From positions 1 through 64,000 of the forward strand of contig NW_026251749.1 in assembly GCF_025024155.1 (NCBI RefSeq): 64,000 nt of DNA. The letters are read 5' to 3'. This DNA comes from Gamsiella multidivaricata (taxonomy: Eukaryota; Mortierellomycota; Mortierellomycetes; Mortierellales; Mortierellaceae). The notes below the pieces were generated by a model. It made no database searches. It was not told the DNA's origin and saw only the letters and a program-made list of their open reading frames with translations. Position numbers and translations under genes: made by a program. Positions 1 through 11,316 of the stretch are shown here, one piece after another. Each line of letters begins with the position of its first letter. Position 1 is the first letter of the stretch.

Positions 1-45
1 CAAGACGCTATTTGTCGAGACTGAGACTTTTCTCTGCTCCGAACT

Positions 46-354
46 ATGCGTCCGTCCAAGAGTCACCCTGATACAGAGTACAGGGAATCGTGGGACACGC
101 CATCTATGAAATCCATTGCGGATATATCGACAGCACACGAGTCACTGCAGGAGTTCAGACTGCCGAGACTTTTATTCCATCCGGAAGACTGGAGGGAAAT
201 TATCCAGACATTTGATCTCTCTGCGCCGAAAACACTGGGTCTTGCGTACACCAATTTATTTGTGGACGAACTCAGACTACTAGTCAATCGCATAACAGAG
301 TGGTTCACGGATTTCTCTGGAGTGCTTGGATATTTCACATACGACCCTTTGTGA
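46..354 (+). CDS. Possible 3' end of an F-box/LRR-like gene (partial, tentative)
   Basis: An open frame of 102 codons ends in TGA at 352-354. Its middle part (HPEDWREI, then DLSAPKTLGLAYTNL, then DELRLLVNRI) has the leucine spacing of a leucine-rich repeat and resembles, from memory, the C-terminal repeats of F-box/LRR proteins that are abundant in Mortierella. The frame is closed by a stop at 22-24, so any larger gene would have to join through a splice site near the window edge, which I cannot see. It could equally be a decayed copy or a chance frame. There is no start context worth defending and no signal peptide. It lies tail-to-tail with the kinase gene whose stop is at 559. Confidence 0.3.
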   Translation: MRPSKSHPDTEYRESWDTPSMKSIADISTAHESLQEFRLPRLLFHPEDWREIIQTFDLSAPKTLGLAYTNLFVDELRLLVNRITEWFTDFSGVLGYFTYDPL

Positions 355-558
355 AAGCATAAAAGGCTCCCAAGTACGGACACTCTGCGCCAAACTTACA
401 TCCAAAACGTCGTTTCTCAATGTACAGGGGCTTTAAAAATAATACTCGGCTGATAGGGATCACCTAATTCACCAAAGTAAGAGACTGATTGGTATAAGCC
501 GTTACTAGGCTGTAATTTATTAATGCTCTGTATGCAAAAAGAGGTAATCGTAATGTGC

Positions 559-3271
559 TCAATTTTGGTCATCATGCCCTGTTGACGCGTAAGATGGTTG
601 CCTGTGCATATTCCTATCCTCCGCGCGGACAGAAGACACAGAGGGCTGCCACTGATAGGCAATGGGCTGCCTCACAGGCCCATCATCCAACTGCGATCCG
701 CTCATGCTCGTTGTATACGCGCTCATGGGCCGCATCTGTTGTTGATATTGCTGCGACCATTGTTGAGGACCCATATCAAGCGGCCGACGAGGACTGGACG
801 AGATGGTGATGTTGTTGTTGTTAGTGCCTTGGCGAACCGACGAGGTGTAAGAATGATTAGGTGATGATGGAGAAACAGCGGCCGGCATCGAGTTGCTGGA
901 ATATTCCGAAGACTCGCGGCCACGGACAGCCCTGCGCGATATAGGGGGAACCATTACCGAATCTTGCAATGGATCAATCAAGCTGTCGTTGGCCGTGGCG
1001 GCGTATGAGGTCAAGGATAAGTCGGATTCAACTGATGAGAACGGGAAGGATTCAGATTGTCGGGACTGCCGCTGACGCTGCTGCTGCTGCTGTTGCGATG
1101 AAGAGCCGTGGTTGGTCGCTGGAATAGTAAAAGAGGTGAGCGTAGGCTGCGCAAAGGAATTTGGTGGCGAGGATGCTGGTATTGTTCCGACTGTCGCTGC
1201 CGTGCTCGTACGGTGACAGGGTGACCCAATGCGCAGACCCGTAACATCATCTTTAGGCTGCAGTGGACGCGGTAATGATAAGGGGGGCAGCATGATGGCC
1301 TCGCTCTGCATCATATTGTCTGAGTACTGGGCGTCGGGCCGTAGTTGCTGTCGTTTCTGCGGCTGTTGCGGTTGCTCCTGCAATTCAAAGTACCCTGCTT
1401 TCTCCGCGTCAGGTCTGTACTGGTAAGAATCGTTTCCGGCATATTTGTTGGGAGTCGCTTTGAGCGCTGGACTACTCAGCGGTGAGTTCCTATACATTGG
1501 ATTCGTCAGCGAGACCTGGTCTTCATCCGAGTTGAATCGATCCCGTCCAACGCGATCACTCGGACTGTCCGGTCGATACACTTTGGGTGGCGGCATTACA
1601 GGCGAGATTTCTATGCATCCGCTGTTCGTTCTAGTCACAACTCCATCTAACGTGCCACTGTTCATCTTAGGATCGTTGGATGGGCGAAGAATGCGACCTC
1701 TGTTGAGGGAATGAGACCTCCTAACTTTGGTGAAGTCATACACTGTAAACTTGTCCTCCATCATCTGCATCTCCGTTGATAGCTCTGTTTCAGGTGTCAT
1801 TTGGGCACGTTTCTTGGCTTTGAGCGGATTGTCTTCCATAAGCAGCTCTTCCAGCTCGTGTGTAGCATCAAAGTTGGCACGCTTAGACTATTGATAAGGA
1901 ATATATGTGTATGTGTTGATGAGGGGACAAAGACATTGCGGACCAAAATATACTAGAGTCAAAGGACAGGGCGACTTACATCTGGCTCAAATGGCGGAAC
2001 CGCTTCCTTTGTCACTAGCTTGTTCCATTCGATTCCTTGAAACCATGGATGTTTTTTGAATGCGTCTAGGCCATCGGGCGTACAACCAAGACGTTTGCTA
2101 ATGTCGCGTTCGCAGAGCTGTAAAGAAAGTAACAGTCAATGAGATGGTTATATTCTAGGTGACATGATGCTAGTATATTCGATTCGCTTAAAAACTACCT
2201 TTGAAAGGACATCCAGGCAATGTACGCTGACCATGTCTTGAACATTCTCAGGAAATGGCAACGGGTCCCGCAGAATGGAGCTGGTCAATAGATCGTTACT
2301 CTTTCCTCTAAATGGTCGCTAGTTAGCCATACCAAGGACAAGTGTTGGTTGAGTCAGCATTCGGCGCTTAGATATTCACGTCTATTCACCTTGGCAGCAA
2401 TTTCGCACCCATACCTTGCCAAACAGTAGCTCAAACATGACGACGCCCAGACTCCACCAATCGACGGACTCAAAGTATCCTTTCCGTAGTAGCACCTCGG
2501 GCGCCATGTAGGCCATGCTTCCCGCGATAGAGAGTAATGGCTTGGACGGGTTGTAATATACAGCAATGTTGAAATCCGTCAAATGTGCATGTCCATGCTC
2601 GTCCAGAAGAACGTTGTCAGGCTTTAAATCTCTGTTGAGGGTTTATCCGCGACAAAATAAGATCCAGCAATGGTTAGGGTGCTCCCAAAGCAGTAAAAAA
2701 AAGGCTATAAACATCGTAGCCATGGATATGCAGACTTGCCTGTGGATAATTCTCCGTAAATGGAGAGCATTGAGCGCAAGTGCCAGCTCCGCCACGTAGA
2801 ACCGAACGACATCTTCTCGCATTGGTCCTGCACGCTCAAGATGAAAACGGAGGTCGCCTCCCAACATCAGATCCAAGACCATGAACAGGTTCTCATCGTC
2901 CTGAAACGCATATCGCAGGTTGCAGATTAGCGAGAACTCGACTTCCTCCAGCAACCGTCGTTCCTGAATGATATTTTCAACAGCCCGCATCCGTATACAT
3001 TTTGCTTTGTTGATATATTTTAGTGCGTAGATCTCCTTTGTCTTCTTGTGCTGGACAACCCGTACTTTTCCAAAAGCGCCTTTCCCTACAGACCGAAGCA
3101 GATGGAAGTGGGATAACTCGACTAGAGAAGAGCACACAATAGATAATACCACGGAGCTTCATAAGCATTTGACTCAGGCCTAAAGATGATAGCAAGTTTG
3201 GAACAAGACAACGCAGGCTTACTTTCTCCATTGAAATCGATTGCTTCTTCTTTACAGCAACCGGCTCCCAT
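559..3271 (-). CDS. STK32/YANK-family serine/threonine kinase with N-terminal acylation signal
   Basis: The spliced model has six exons (3271-3223, 3121-2740, 2631-2415, 2318-2199, 2117-1980, 1887-559) and gives about 744 residues. It starts MGAGCC, a consensus for N-myristoylation plus palmitoylation, so the kinase probably sits on membranes. The kinase domain follows at once: glycine loop GKGAFGKV (29-36), Lys51 in YALK, HRDLKPDN with Asp145, and TDFNIAV with Asp163. DFN in place of DFG, together with the Gly2/Cys start, is typical of the human STK32/YANK group. The domain ends near residue 300 (KRLGCTPDGLDAFKKHPWF) and leads into a conserved-looking FTVYDFTKVRR segment. The last 400 or so residues are low complexity, rich in Ser, Pro and Gln, with a run of Gln. 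Intron 2 (2739-2632) uses a GC donor in the strong context CACAG/GCAAGT. The substrate is unknown. Family call is firm, the tail's role is not known. Confidence 0.9.
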
Positions 3272-5605
3272 TGTTTATGAGTACTGTTTATGTGATATTT
3301 GTTGATGACAATATGCAGAGGGACCTTGTTCAGAAAGACGAACAGGAAAGGTATTTGTTAGAAGCTTTGGTTGTTACTGGAAGAAGATGCTGCGGGAGTG
3401 CGAGTTGTGCTCAGGTTTCTTTACAGGGAGGGTATAGCATACGCCGAAAGGTGTTCCCGAAGGTAGGTCGGTTGGCGCCTCGTGAGTGGACTTCGTTTAT
3501 CGTAATGAGGGAAGTTGATAGTTGGAATAATTGGGATGGGCGACTGTTTAGCGATGAACAGTAGTAAATACAAAACAAGTTAGCGGTGCGACAGTCGGGA
3601 AAGATAACGTAAAAAAGGCGTTGAGTAGGTCAAAAAAGGGCAGGGCTCCCAATGCTACATGGTGCACTGAGACCTAGTAGGAGTGGACCAGAGCTTAGTA
3701 GAGAAGAACGGTGAACGCATCGAAATGAAGGCATGGAATGAACGCCCAAGGTGCCACAAATGTTTGGAGCAATAGAACGTGAGAAGTCCCTGCTGACCAT
3801 CGTGGCCTTGATTGTTCATGTCCGTACCCACAAACGAAAATGAAAAAAATCGAAAACTTGCACGACGAAAAAAGGAGCTGTGTCAGGGACGCAGACAAGT
3901 GGCATTGAATCCCAACGGCTTAATGGCGGTCAAGCTGCCAAAAGACCTGTGAGTGCGGAAAAAAAGTGGAACGCGGTAATGGAAAAAAGGGGGGCGGGAC
4001 AAGTGTTGCAGGAGGAGTGGTAATCCAGGACTGATTACGAAGGGACAGGCACCAGTAAGAACGAGAGCGATAGGTGGGCCGAGGAACATTCTTGGACAAT
4101 GAGCCAAGAGGCGCGTGTGTTTTCCAAAACTATTCAGGTATTGTCAGCAAGATCCTCCCTCCAGATACCGTATGATGATAGCGAGAGCTATCGGAGGATG
4201 CAGTAGGATCAGGCTCGGTTGAGAGCAGCGCCCAAGGAAGAAACCCCAGAGGTAGTCTACATTTATAGTCGTTGGTCTAGACAGGATATCACCTGCTGAA
4301 CAAGGGCACCGGTGCCGTTGTTGCCATCGCGCTTGCGAAGTAGTATTGGTGTAAAGCAATCGCAAAGAAAATATAGAGTGGATCAAAAGGGGTTGAGGAC
4401 CGAGACCATGGCGAGAGGGTTTGATTCGTATCCTGACAGGTGAGTAGCTTAGCAATTGAGGTAGTTAAAGTTGTGAAGAGGCTCGGCGAGAGGTGTAGGG
4501 ACACTTGGGGGTTGAGCAACGTACAGGGCAAAAGAGGGAATTGATGGACGACAGTGTAGACAAGCATCTGGCAGAGTGTTCACAGAAGGGGGGGAAGAGC
4601 GTTCCTGAAAAAATGAAATATGAAAATGAATTGGCACAAAATCCTCAAAAGTTATAGTCCGAAGCGGTGCAGTATCGGAGCAGGGGTCCAATGGGTCGAT
4701 CGTTCGGTCCACGCTGCTTTCGCTCACTGTCTGCTTCTTCATACTATCTACATATGAAATTAAAGGTACCATGGAAATACGAAAAAAGAATCACTTGGGC
4801 AGCAGCGATGGTTGCACACGCACATAGAAGGTGTATGGTTGAACGAGGGGGAGAGGTCTGGATGCATGCAGACTGGCATGGTGGCGAAAACTCAACTTGC
4901 CTTTACTGAAAGAGCAGGGAATGACAATAGTAGACTGGTGGAGTAGAGGTGATGTGATAATGCTCGGTCGGTAAACAAGGTGTGATGCAGTGTATGGTGC
5001 GTAAGTTGGTTGATGAGTGAAGGGTCGTGAAGTATAAAAATAAATATTGTATGTAGACAGAGTGAGAGTGGTGAACCCGATTTACAAAGAGAAGATGGAG
5101 GATGAGGATGAGGGACAGGAAGAAGCAAAGGGCTACTCCCAGAGTGCAGCTTGCTCTGGCAAAATAACTTCAGCAGAGAGCAATGCTCTGTATATTTTGG
5201 GGGTGCAATGCCTTTCTGGTGTGTGTACCTAACCCAGGGGTACACTCAATCTCAGTTTCGAGTACTTCGAGTACTAAAATCTTAATCGAGCGTGAAACGA
5301 TCAGGATCTTCTACGCGCATGCTCAGCTGTTGTATTCACCAGGATGGCAAATAGATGAGGAGCTTAACAATAGGGTATGCACACACTAAAACCCGATGGA
5401 CTATCTAGACCCCGCACGCGATCGTCGTTGATAATACGTATGGGCCTATCCGTGTAGATAGATCCACAGTCTCCCCAAACAGAACGCGCCCCATTGGATC
5501 GTATTTTGAACATGTATAACAGGAAGTATGTTTCTATGGGATGATGGGCTTTATTGTGAAGTGCCTTGCTACTCTATTTTCGTCATGCTTCCATCCAAAG
5601 GCCGC
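3272..5605. other. Gene-poor 2.3 kb between the STK32-like gene and guanylate kinase
   Basis: No convincing coding frame on either strand. From about 3.6 to 5.1 kb the minus strand is pyrimidine-rich (TCC, CTT and CCT runs), as expected of the promoter and untranslated leader of the kinase that starts at 3271. A short direct repeat of CGAGTACT occurs at about 5259-5275. The last few hundred bases are the 3' flank of the guanylate kinase gene. Short frames here have no recognisable protein features. Confidence 0.5.
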
Positions 5606-6608
5606 TTAGGCAGTGACTAAAGAAGAACCGAGGCGACAGTGGGTTAACAAAGACATTCGAAAGAATACCGCAGTAATTATACCCGCAATGCTATTAAGGC
5701 ATGCTTACCGCTGTTGATATAGGCCCTGAACATGGCATAGGAGGTCTCGAGGTCGTCATTAACGATGGTCTTGTCATATGCACCCTCTTCCTTGGCGTAG
5801 TCAAGCTCAGCCTGAGCCGCAGCAAGGCGACCCTGAATGTCAGCCTCCCCCTCAGTGCCGCGACCACGAAGACGCGCTTCTAGCTCCTCAATAGAAGGGG
5901 GCTGAACCGATACGTAGTATGGGTTCAGGTCCGTAGCCTTGACTAGTTTGACGCCCTAATTATTCATAAACCAGGTTAGCCCACGATTGATGGACTGCCT
6001 AACGAAACACAAAGCTGGGTTCTCTCTATACAGTTAATAATCGCACCTGCATATCAATGTCCAAAATGCAGATTCTGCCAAGGTCGCCGACATTCCTGAC
6101 GGCCTGAATTGTGGTGCCATAAAGGTTACCGGAGAATTCGGCGTGCTCGATGAATTCGCCACGGGCAACCCCATCCATGAATTGCTCCCTGGTCACAAAG
6201 TTGTACTCGACACGGTCAGTTTCGCCAGCGCGTGGAGAACGAGTTGTATCTACAATTGAAGGCGACATGGCCATTTTGAGTTATCGCCTGAAAACTGCAT
6301 GTCGTTCAGTTTTTTATGATATGATAACTTACGAGAAACGCTGAAGCCAAACTTGTTGGGATACTCAGCAAAAAGACGTCTCAAGAATGTCGACTTGCCG
6401 GCGCCGGAGGGTCCAGAGACGACAATGGGTCTTGAAATAGCTATAGCTGCGTTGGGAGGGACAGAAGGGGCACAGAAGAATTGATGAGGACCAAATATCT
6501 CTTCCTGCCTACTGAGATCAATTATGAATCGCTTTGCTTCATCTGGTAGTGCAGTATCCTGATGAGGTGAGATCTTTGCTAAAGTTGATGCTTTGTACCT
6601 TTCGACAT
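5606..6608 (-). CDS. GUK1: Guanylate kinase
   Basis: Five exons (6608-6599, 6446-6333, 6249-6047, 5955-5709, 5616-5606) encode 194 residues, the normal size of a eukaryotic guanylate kinase. The enzyme transfers phosphate from ATP to GMP (or dGMP) in the cytosol and so supplies GDP and GTP. The start reads MSKAIAISRP, followed by the P-loop GPSGAGKST, the TTRSPRAGE segment of the GMP site, [20 protein letters not shown] and [10 protein letters not shown], all in family order. The first exon has only ten coding bases and the last adds three residues and the stop. Both tiny exons are needed to give a normal start and end. Its start faces that of MSH1 across 153 bases. Confidence 0.95.
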
Positions 6609-6761
6609 CTTGGTATATGAGTGTATGAGTGTATAGAAGTGAGAAGTGAGAGGCTCTGGTTTACTTGCTTTATTTGTTACTCTGTGACTCGGAAAGGGTC
6701 AGGCTACACAGCTCCCTCAACAGCACAGCAAGGATCAACGATCTGGAGCAAAGCATGGAGC
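6609..6761. promoter_or_regulatory. Shared divergent promoter, GUK1 and MSH1
   Basis: Only 153 bases separate the two start codons, so the two genes must share promoter DNA or overlap in their leaders. Read on the plus strand the interval contains repeats of TGTATGAGTG and GAAGTGAGA near 6616-6652. I cannot name a factor site. A longer in-frame start for MSH1 exists at 6621 but would place the start 13 bases from that of GUK1 and spoil the mitochondrial targeting sequence. Confidence 0.5.
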
Positions 6762-9700
6762 ATGTCGACAAGAAGTTGCATCCGCCTCAGACAGGTCATT
6801 GCTGGTCCCACACAAACCCCGCACCCTTTTCCACTTCGAAACCCAAGTTTATGGAGCAAGGTCACCCATCGACCTACTACTAGCGTCCCGGACTGGAATG
6901 GGGCCCGTGTTGCCACTAAATCGACTACACGGTATTATCACGACACGGCCATCCGTCCCTCACCACCATGGCTCAAGGACGCAAAACACGACGCCAGTCT
7001 ACAAAACGCATCCGAAACATCTTCGCAACCTACGACAACGAAAAACTCCGTCAGTAAACCAATACGATCAGTATTATCCTTTACCGATCTCATAAGCGTG
7101 AATCCAAATCCAACGGTTTTGCCCGCAGATATACCATTACCCGTTGAGCCCACAGAGGAAGTAGATGTGAAGCTTAAAAAGAAACGGAAATCGAAGGCAA
7201 AGGTGGATGAAAAGGCTGCGGATCAGGAGGTTATCACGACCATAGCAGACTCAGCGGGGCCCAAGAATCGTCTCACACCTTTACGCAAGCAGATCCTAGA
7301 TTTAGAAGCGGCCTATCCAGACTGTGTTCTACTCGTCAGAGTTGGAGAGTTTTATGAGGTAGAGTAGCATATCTATCCGCAAACATCGTCATTGTTATTG
7401 CACGCGTTCGGTCCGCCGATGTTTCTAACATGCTATCCCTCCACAGTTGTACGACCATAACGCCGTTGAATATGGTCCCTTACTAGGACTCAAAATGACG
7501 TCCAAGACATTTAGCGGACAATCCATACCATTTACCGGTTTTCCTGTCCGACAGCTCGATCGCCATCTTGAAACCCTGGTCTCCAAACATCACCTCAAGG
7601 TCGCCCTGTGCGAGCAATTCCTAGACGATCATGAAGGCGGCAACCGATCTTTCCGTCGATCGGTATATAGAATCATCACTCCTGGTACCTTAATTGATGA
7701 GCAGTTTCTGGACCAGGGTGAGAACAACTGGTTACTTGCCGTTGCAACCGATAAGACAAGTCGTTTGCTGGGTCTGTCTTGGCTCGATCTTTCAACGGGT
7801 GACTTTTTCACTCAAGAGACGACCTACGACAGTTTTCCGAACGATCTGGCCAGGATCCGACCGAGGGAGATAATCGTCAACTCCAATCTTAAGTATGGTC
7901 CTGAGCACGCGGTCTTGCAGACGATTCAAAAGCTGGGTCCCTTTGTCGTGAGTTTCGAGGACATGCGGTCGGCAGCCCAAATGTCGACTCAGCGCGAAAA
8001 CGAGATACTAAGAGAGGCAGAGGAACAGCTGGGATTTCATCCGCGGCACTTGAAGCCGTTTTCGAATCGTGAGCAGTCTGCCTGTTTGTCTATTTTGAGA
8101 TATGTCAATCACACGCAGATGGGAAGACGGCCGGTTGTTCAGCAGCCGATTGAGTGGCAAGATGGCTCCATTGTGAAGATCGACAGAAACACGATTGAAG
8201 CCTTGGAACTAGTGCGTACACTACGTGATTCTTCGAGAATGGGAAGCCTGTTGCACCACCTGGACAGGACCAAGACTAAAGCGGGATCACGACTGCTCGC
8301 GGATTGGTTAAGTATGACCTACGAGAGGACACGATAATGGTTGTGTTGAACATAAATCGCGAAATTCTAACCTTTACTATATCCCTATCTCGGTTTTTCA
8401 TCCAGCTTCGCCACTGACTAGCATCAACAAAATCAACAGGCGTCTGGATATGGTCGAGTTTTTGGGGAAAGACACCCATCTCATGTATGACATCGATTCT
8501 TATCTCAAGGAGTGTCGGGACGCACAGCGAGCCATTCAAAAACTATCTCTTGGGCAAATTGATCCTTATGACCTCATCGCGATTCGTAACACTCTCGAAG
8601 CGCTCCAAAAGATCAAGAAGCGTATGGCGGACAAAATTATGCTGGTCCAAGGTCATGCAAGAGCAGCACCAGACGCCATACCGGCATTGGTTAAGGAAAC
8701 AGTCGATAGCATCCATGGGCTAGAGCAGATCTGTAACCTAATCCGCAATGTTGTTGATGAAAGCATGGAGCAACGCCAGGAATATGGATACATTAATGAG
8801 GGCGTTAATCCAGCCTTGAATGGACTGCATGTTAAGCTGCGAGAACTTAAGGAACGCAGGAAGGCGCTTTTGGACAAGTGGACAAGCCATCTTGGAGGGG
8901 CCAAACCTTTTGAGATCAAGTCGTCGTTTGGATACCGACATGTCGTGGAAATGAGGAGCACTATCACTGCCGAGCGGTTGCGAGATATGGTGAATGGACA
9001 AGTTGTGGATGTCTCACATACAGATCAGAGACGGTCAAAAGTGCGCTTCCAAATACCGGTATGATGCCATTGCCTGGTATGTGAATCGAAATGCAAGCAT
9101 TTGCTCAAGTTTCTTATTGACCACTACAACTCTTCGGCTCAATACGTAAAGGTATTGTCTGAGATAATGGAGTCAATCGAGAGAATGGAGGCGCAAATTG
9201 TTCAGGAAGAAAAGAGCATTCTCAGCGCTACTCGACTCGAGATTCTGGAGGAGAGTACGGCTATCATTCAGAACTGCCGGTATCTCGCTCAGCTGGATGT
9301 ACTTTTGTCCTTTGCATATATGATGCTGGAGCGGCACTACACCCGACCCGTGCTGAATCAAGGGTATAGTTCCCAGCTTGAATTTGGATTTTGAATTCTT
9401 GGAGTATATTGATCGGCTGCACTATTCTAATAAGTTATTGTTCTGTCTTCCAATTTCCAGTGGACAGTCCGTCATTGTGTCCGGTCGCCATCCGGTCGTA
9501 GAAATCGCTTTGTATAATGAAGGCCGCCAGTTTGTGGAGAACAATTGTTCAGTGGGTCAAGAGGAACTCATGTGGCTCATAACAGGGTAAGCGCATACAT
9601 AAGTATCACAATGGTAGCATTGTAAATAATTCTCCTTGGGATAAGACACTAACGACGTCCCTTTCACTTAAAATGACTAGCCCGAATATGGGAGGAAAGA

Positions 9701-10442
9701 GTACCTTTCTGAGACAGAACGCGATTTTGACAATTATGGCCCAAATGGGCTGCTTCGTACCAGCAACCAGCGCTCACCTTGGAATCGTCGATAAGGTCTT
9801 TAGTAGGGTAAGGACCCCTCTATCGCTCTCTGTGAATGTCGCTGAAATTATGCAAGTACAGTGTTCTGACCAGTCTTAATATTCGTCAATCAGCTTGGGG
9901 CCTCTGATAATCTTGCAAATGCACAATCGACATTCATGGTTGAGATGACAGAAACAGCATCGATTCTTCAACACGCCACTGAGAAGTCTCTTGTGATCAT
10001 GGACGAAGTCGGACGAGGAACCGCAACACTGGATGGCTGTGCCATTGCTTATGCGACCTTGCATCATTTGTACCACATCAACAAATGCAGGACTCTCTTT
10101 GCGACACACTACCACGAGCTGGCCGACATGGTGGGTGCTATCAACGGTAGTCATGGTTATTCCTCAGCTCTCAGTTCCCAAGACGATGCAACTAGTGAGG
10201 AGGGAGCGAGTAGCGCGGTCGCTGCTCGAACACCGTGGCGAGGACAGGAACCCTTGGACCATGTACGTTGTTATCAAACGACGCTTGAGAAACAACCTGA
10301 TGGGTCTTATGCCTATATTCATCAAGTTATTCCAGGGGTTTGTCGACAGTCGCATGGAATACATGTCGCAAAGCTAGCAGGGATGCCGCAGAGTGCTGTC
10401 GAGGTGTCTGAACGAATTCTACGAGTTCTTCAAGGAGCATGA
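6762..10442 (+). CDS. MSH1: MutS homologue 1, mitochondrial DNA repair/maintenance ATPase
   Basis: Seven exons (6762-7358, 7447-8311, 8406-9058, 9098 or 9110-9363, 9461-9586, 9681-9807, 9894-10442) give about 1,060 residues. The chosen start opens [11 protein letters not shown], an Arg/Ser-rich, acid-free stretch suited to mitochondrial import. Mismatch-recognition domain I follows ([29 protein letters not shown]), and then connector, lever and ATPase domains. The ATPase has the Walker [10 protein letters not shown] (about residue 836), [11 protein letters not shown], Walker [10 protein letters not shown] (about 914) and ATHYHEL. The end ([18 protein letters not shown]) is typical of the family. 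MSH1 acts in mitochondrial DNA stability in yeast. Intron 3 is either 39 or 51 bases, depending on which of two in-phase acceptors is used. An AATAAA follows the stop by a few bases. Confidence 0.93.
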
Positions 10443-11316
10443 CCACAATAAAATATCAAGTTGAATCGACTACCTCAATTTGTAAATGCGTTCCTTGATC
10501 GCTTGAAAGGCGCACTGTCCAGATTGCCCAGGAGATATAGGATCCGATCTCTCAGAAAATATAGGATCCTCATCCTCATCCTCCTTGTACATTTTCATGG
10601 CCCTCTCTAGATCCTATCCTATCCCGTCCTCCGTTGGGGCCAACAAAAAAAAATTGGTCAAAATCTTAACCGAATTTTCATAATGCAGTAAATCCATAAT
10701 CATAATTCAATGCTCACTCTTGTTGCTCATGATACACCATGAGACCGATTGAGAGTTCTGCGCCTAAGTCTGTACAAGAGTATGGTGGAACTGTCCTGAG
10801 ATATTCCGACATATCCCTTTGTAGTTTTTCAAGAGCTGAGCAGAAAGGGTCTGCAGGTTTCAGTGAGGGGCAAGTCGTGAGGGTAATTTATAGCTGATGT
10901 TGCTTAATGGTAAGCTGAGCAAAGGCACATTCCTTTCTCAGATTAGAAAGACATATGAAATTTTTGCACAATTCTAGAAGTAAGACCATAAACGGAGAAC
11001 ATGCGAGCCAAACCCACTGGAAATGCGATGCATGATGTTTAGCGCTACACGTGCACGCCTATTTAGTATTTAGACTGACTCCCTGGTGGCTATACGGAAA
11101 ATTCTTTGGGTCACACGAAAAGCTGCAGATGCGTTAATAAGTTAATGGTTTTATTATTTTTTTTTGCCGGTGGTCATTGTGCTGGCTCTCATGAAATGTG
11201 CGTGCGAATGTGTAAAAGATGCGTGGAGAGTGGTGCATGATAATAAACAAGAATCTAAAAAAATAACTTGTAGCTCTACTGGAACAAAAATATAAAAAAA
11301 TGTCCTCCTCCTGTCT
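10443..11316. other. Intergenic, tail-to-tail MSH1 and Kelch gene
   Basis: No gene seen. It holds two copies of ATATAGGATCC about 24 bases apart (near 10535 and 10559), a run of TCC triplets (10566-10585), an A tract near 10645 and several short AT tracts. Expected to carry the 3' untranslated regions of both flanking genes. Confidence 0.5.
10447..10452 (+). terminator. Candidate polyadenylation signal of MSH1
   Basis: AATAAA lies four bases after the MSH1 stop codon. The position is unusually close, so this may be a chance match in AT-rich flank. Confidence 0.3.

Noticed and set aside
559..1839. Free-standing 426-codon protein on the minus strand
   Set aside because: It is the last exon of the STK32-like kinase: an acceptor at 1888-1889 joins it in phase to the kinase domain.
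6621..6761. Upstream in-frame start of MSH1 at 6621
   Set aside because: It would begin 13 bases from the GUK1 start and put a Cys/Tyr/acidic stretch ahead of the presequence; the Met at 6762 gives a normal mitochondrial signal.
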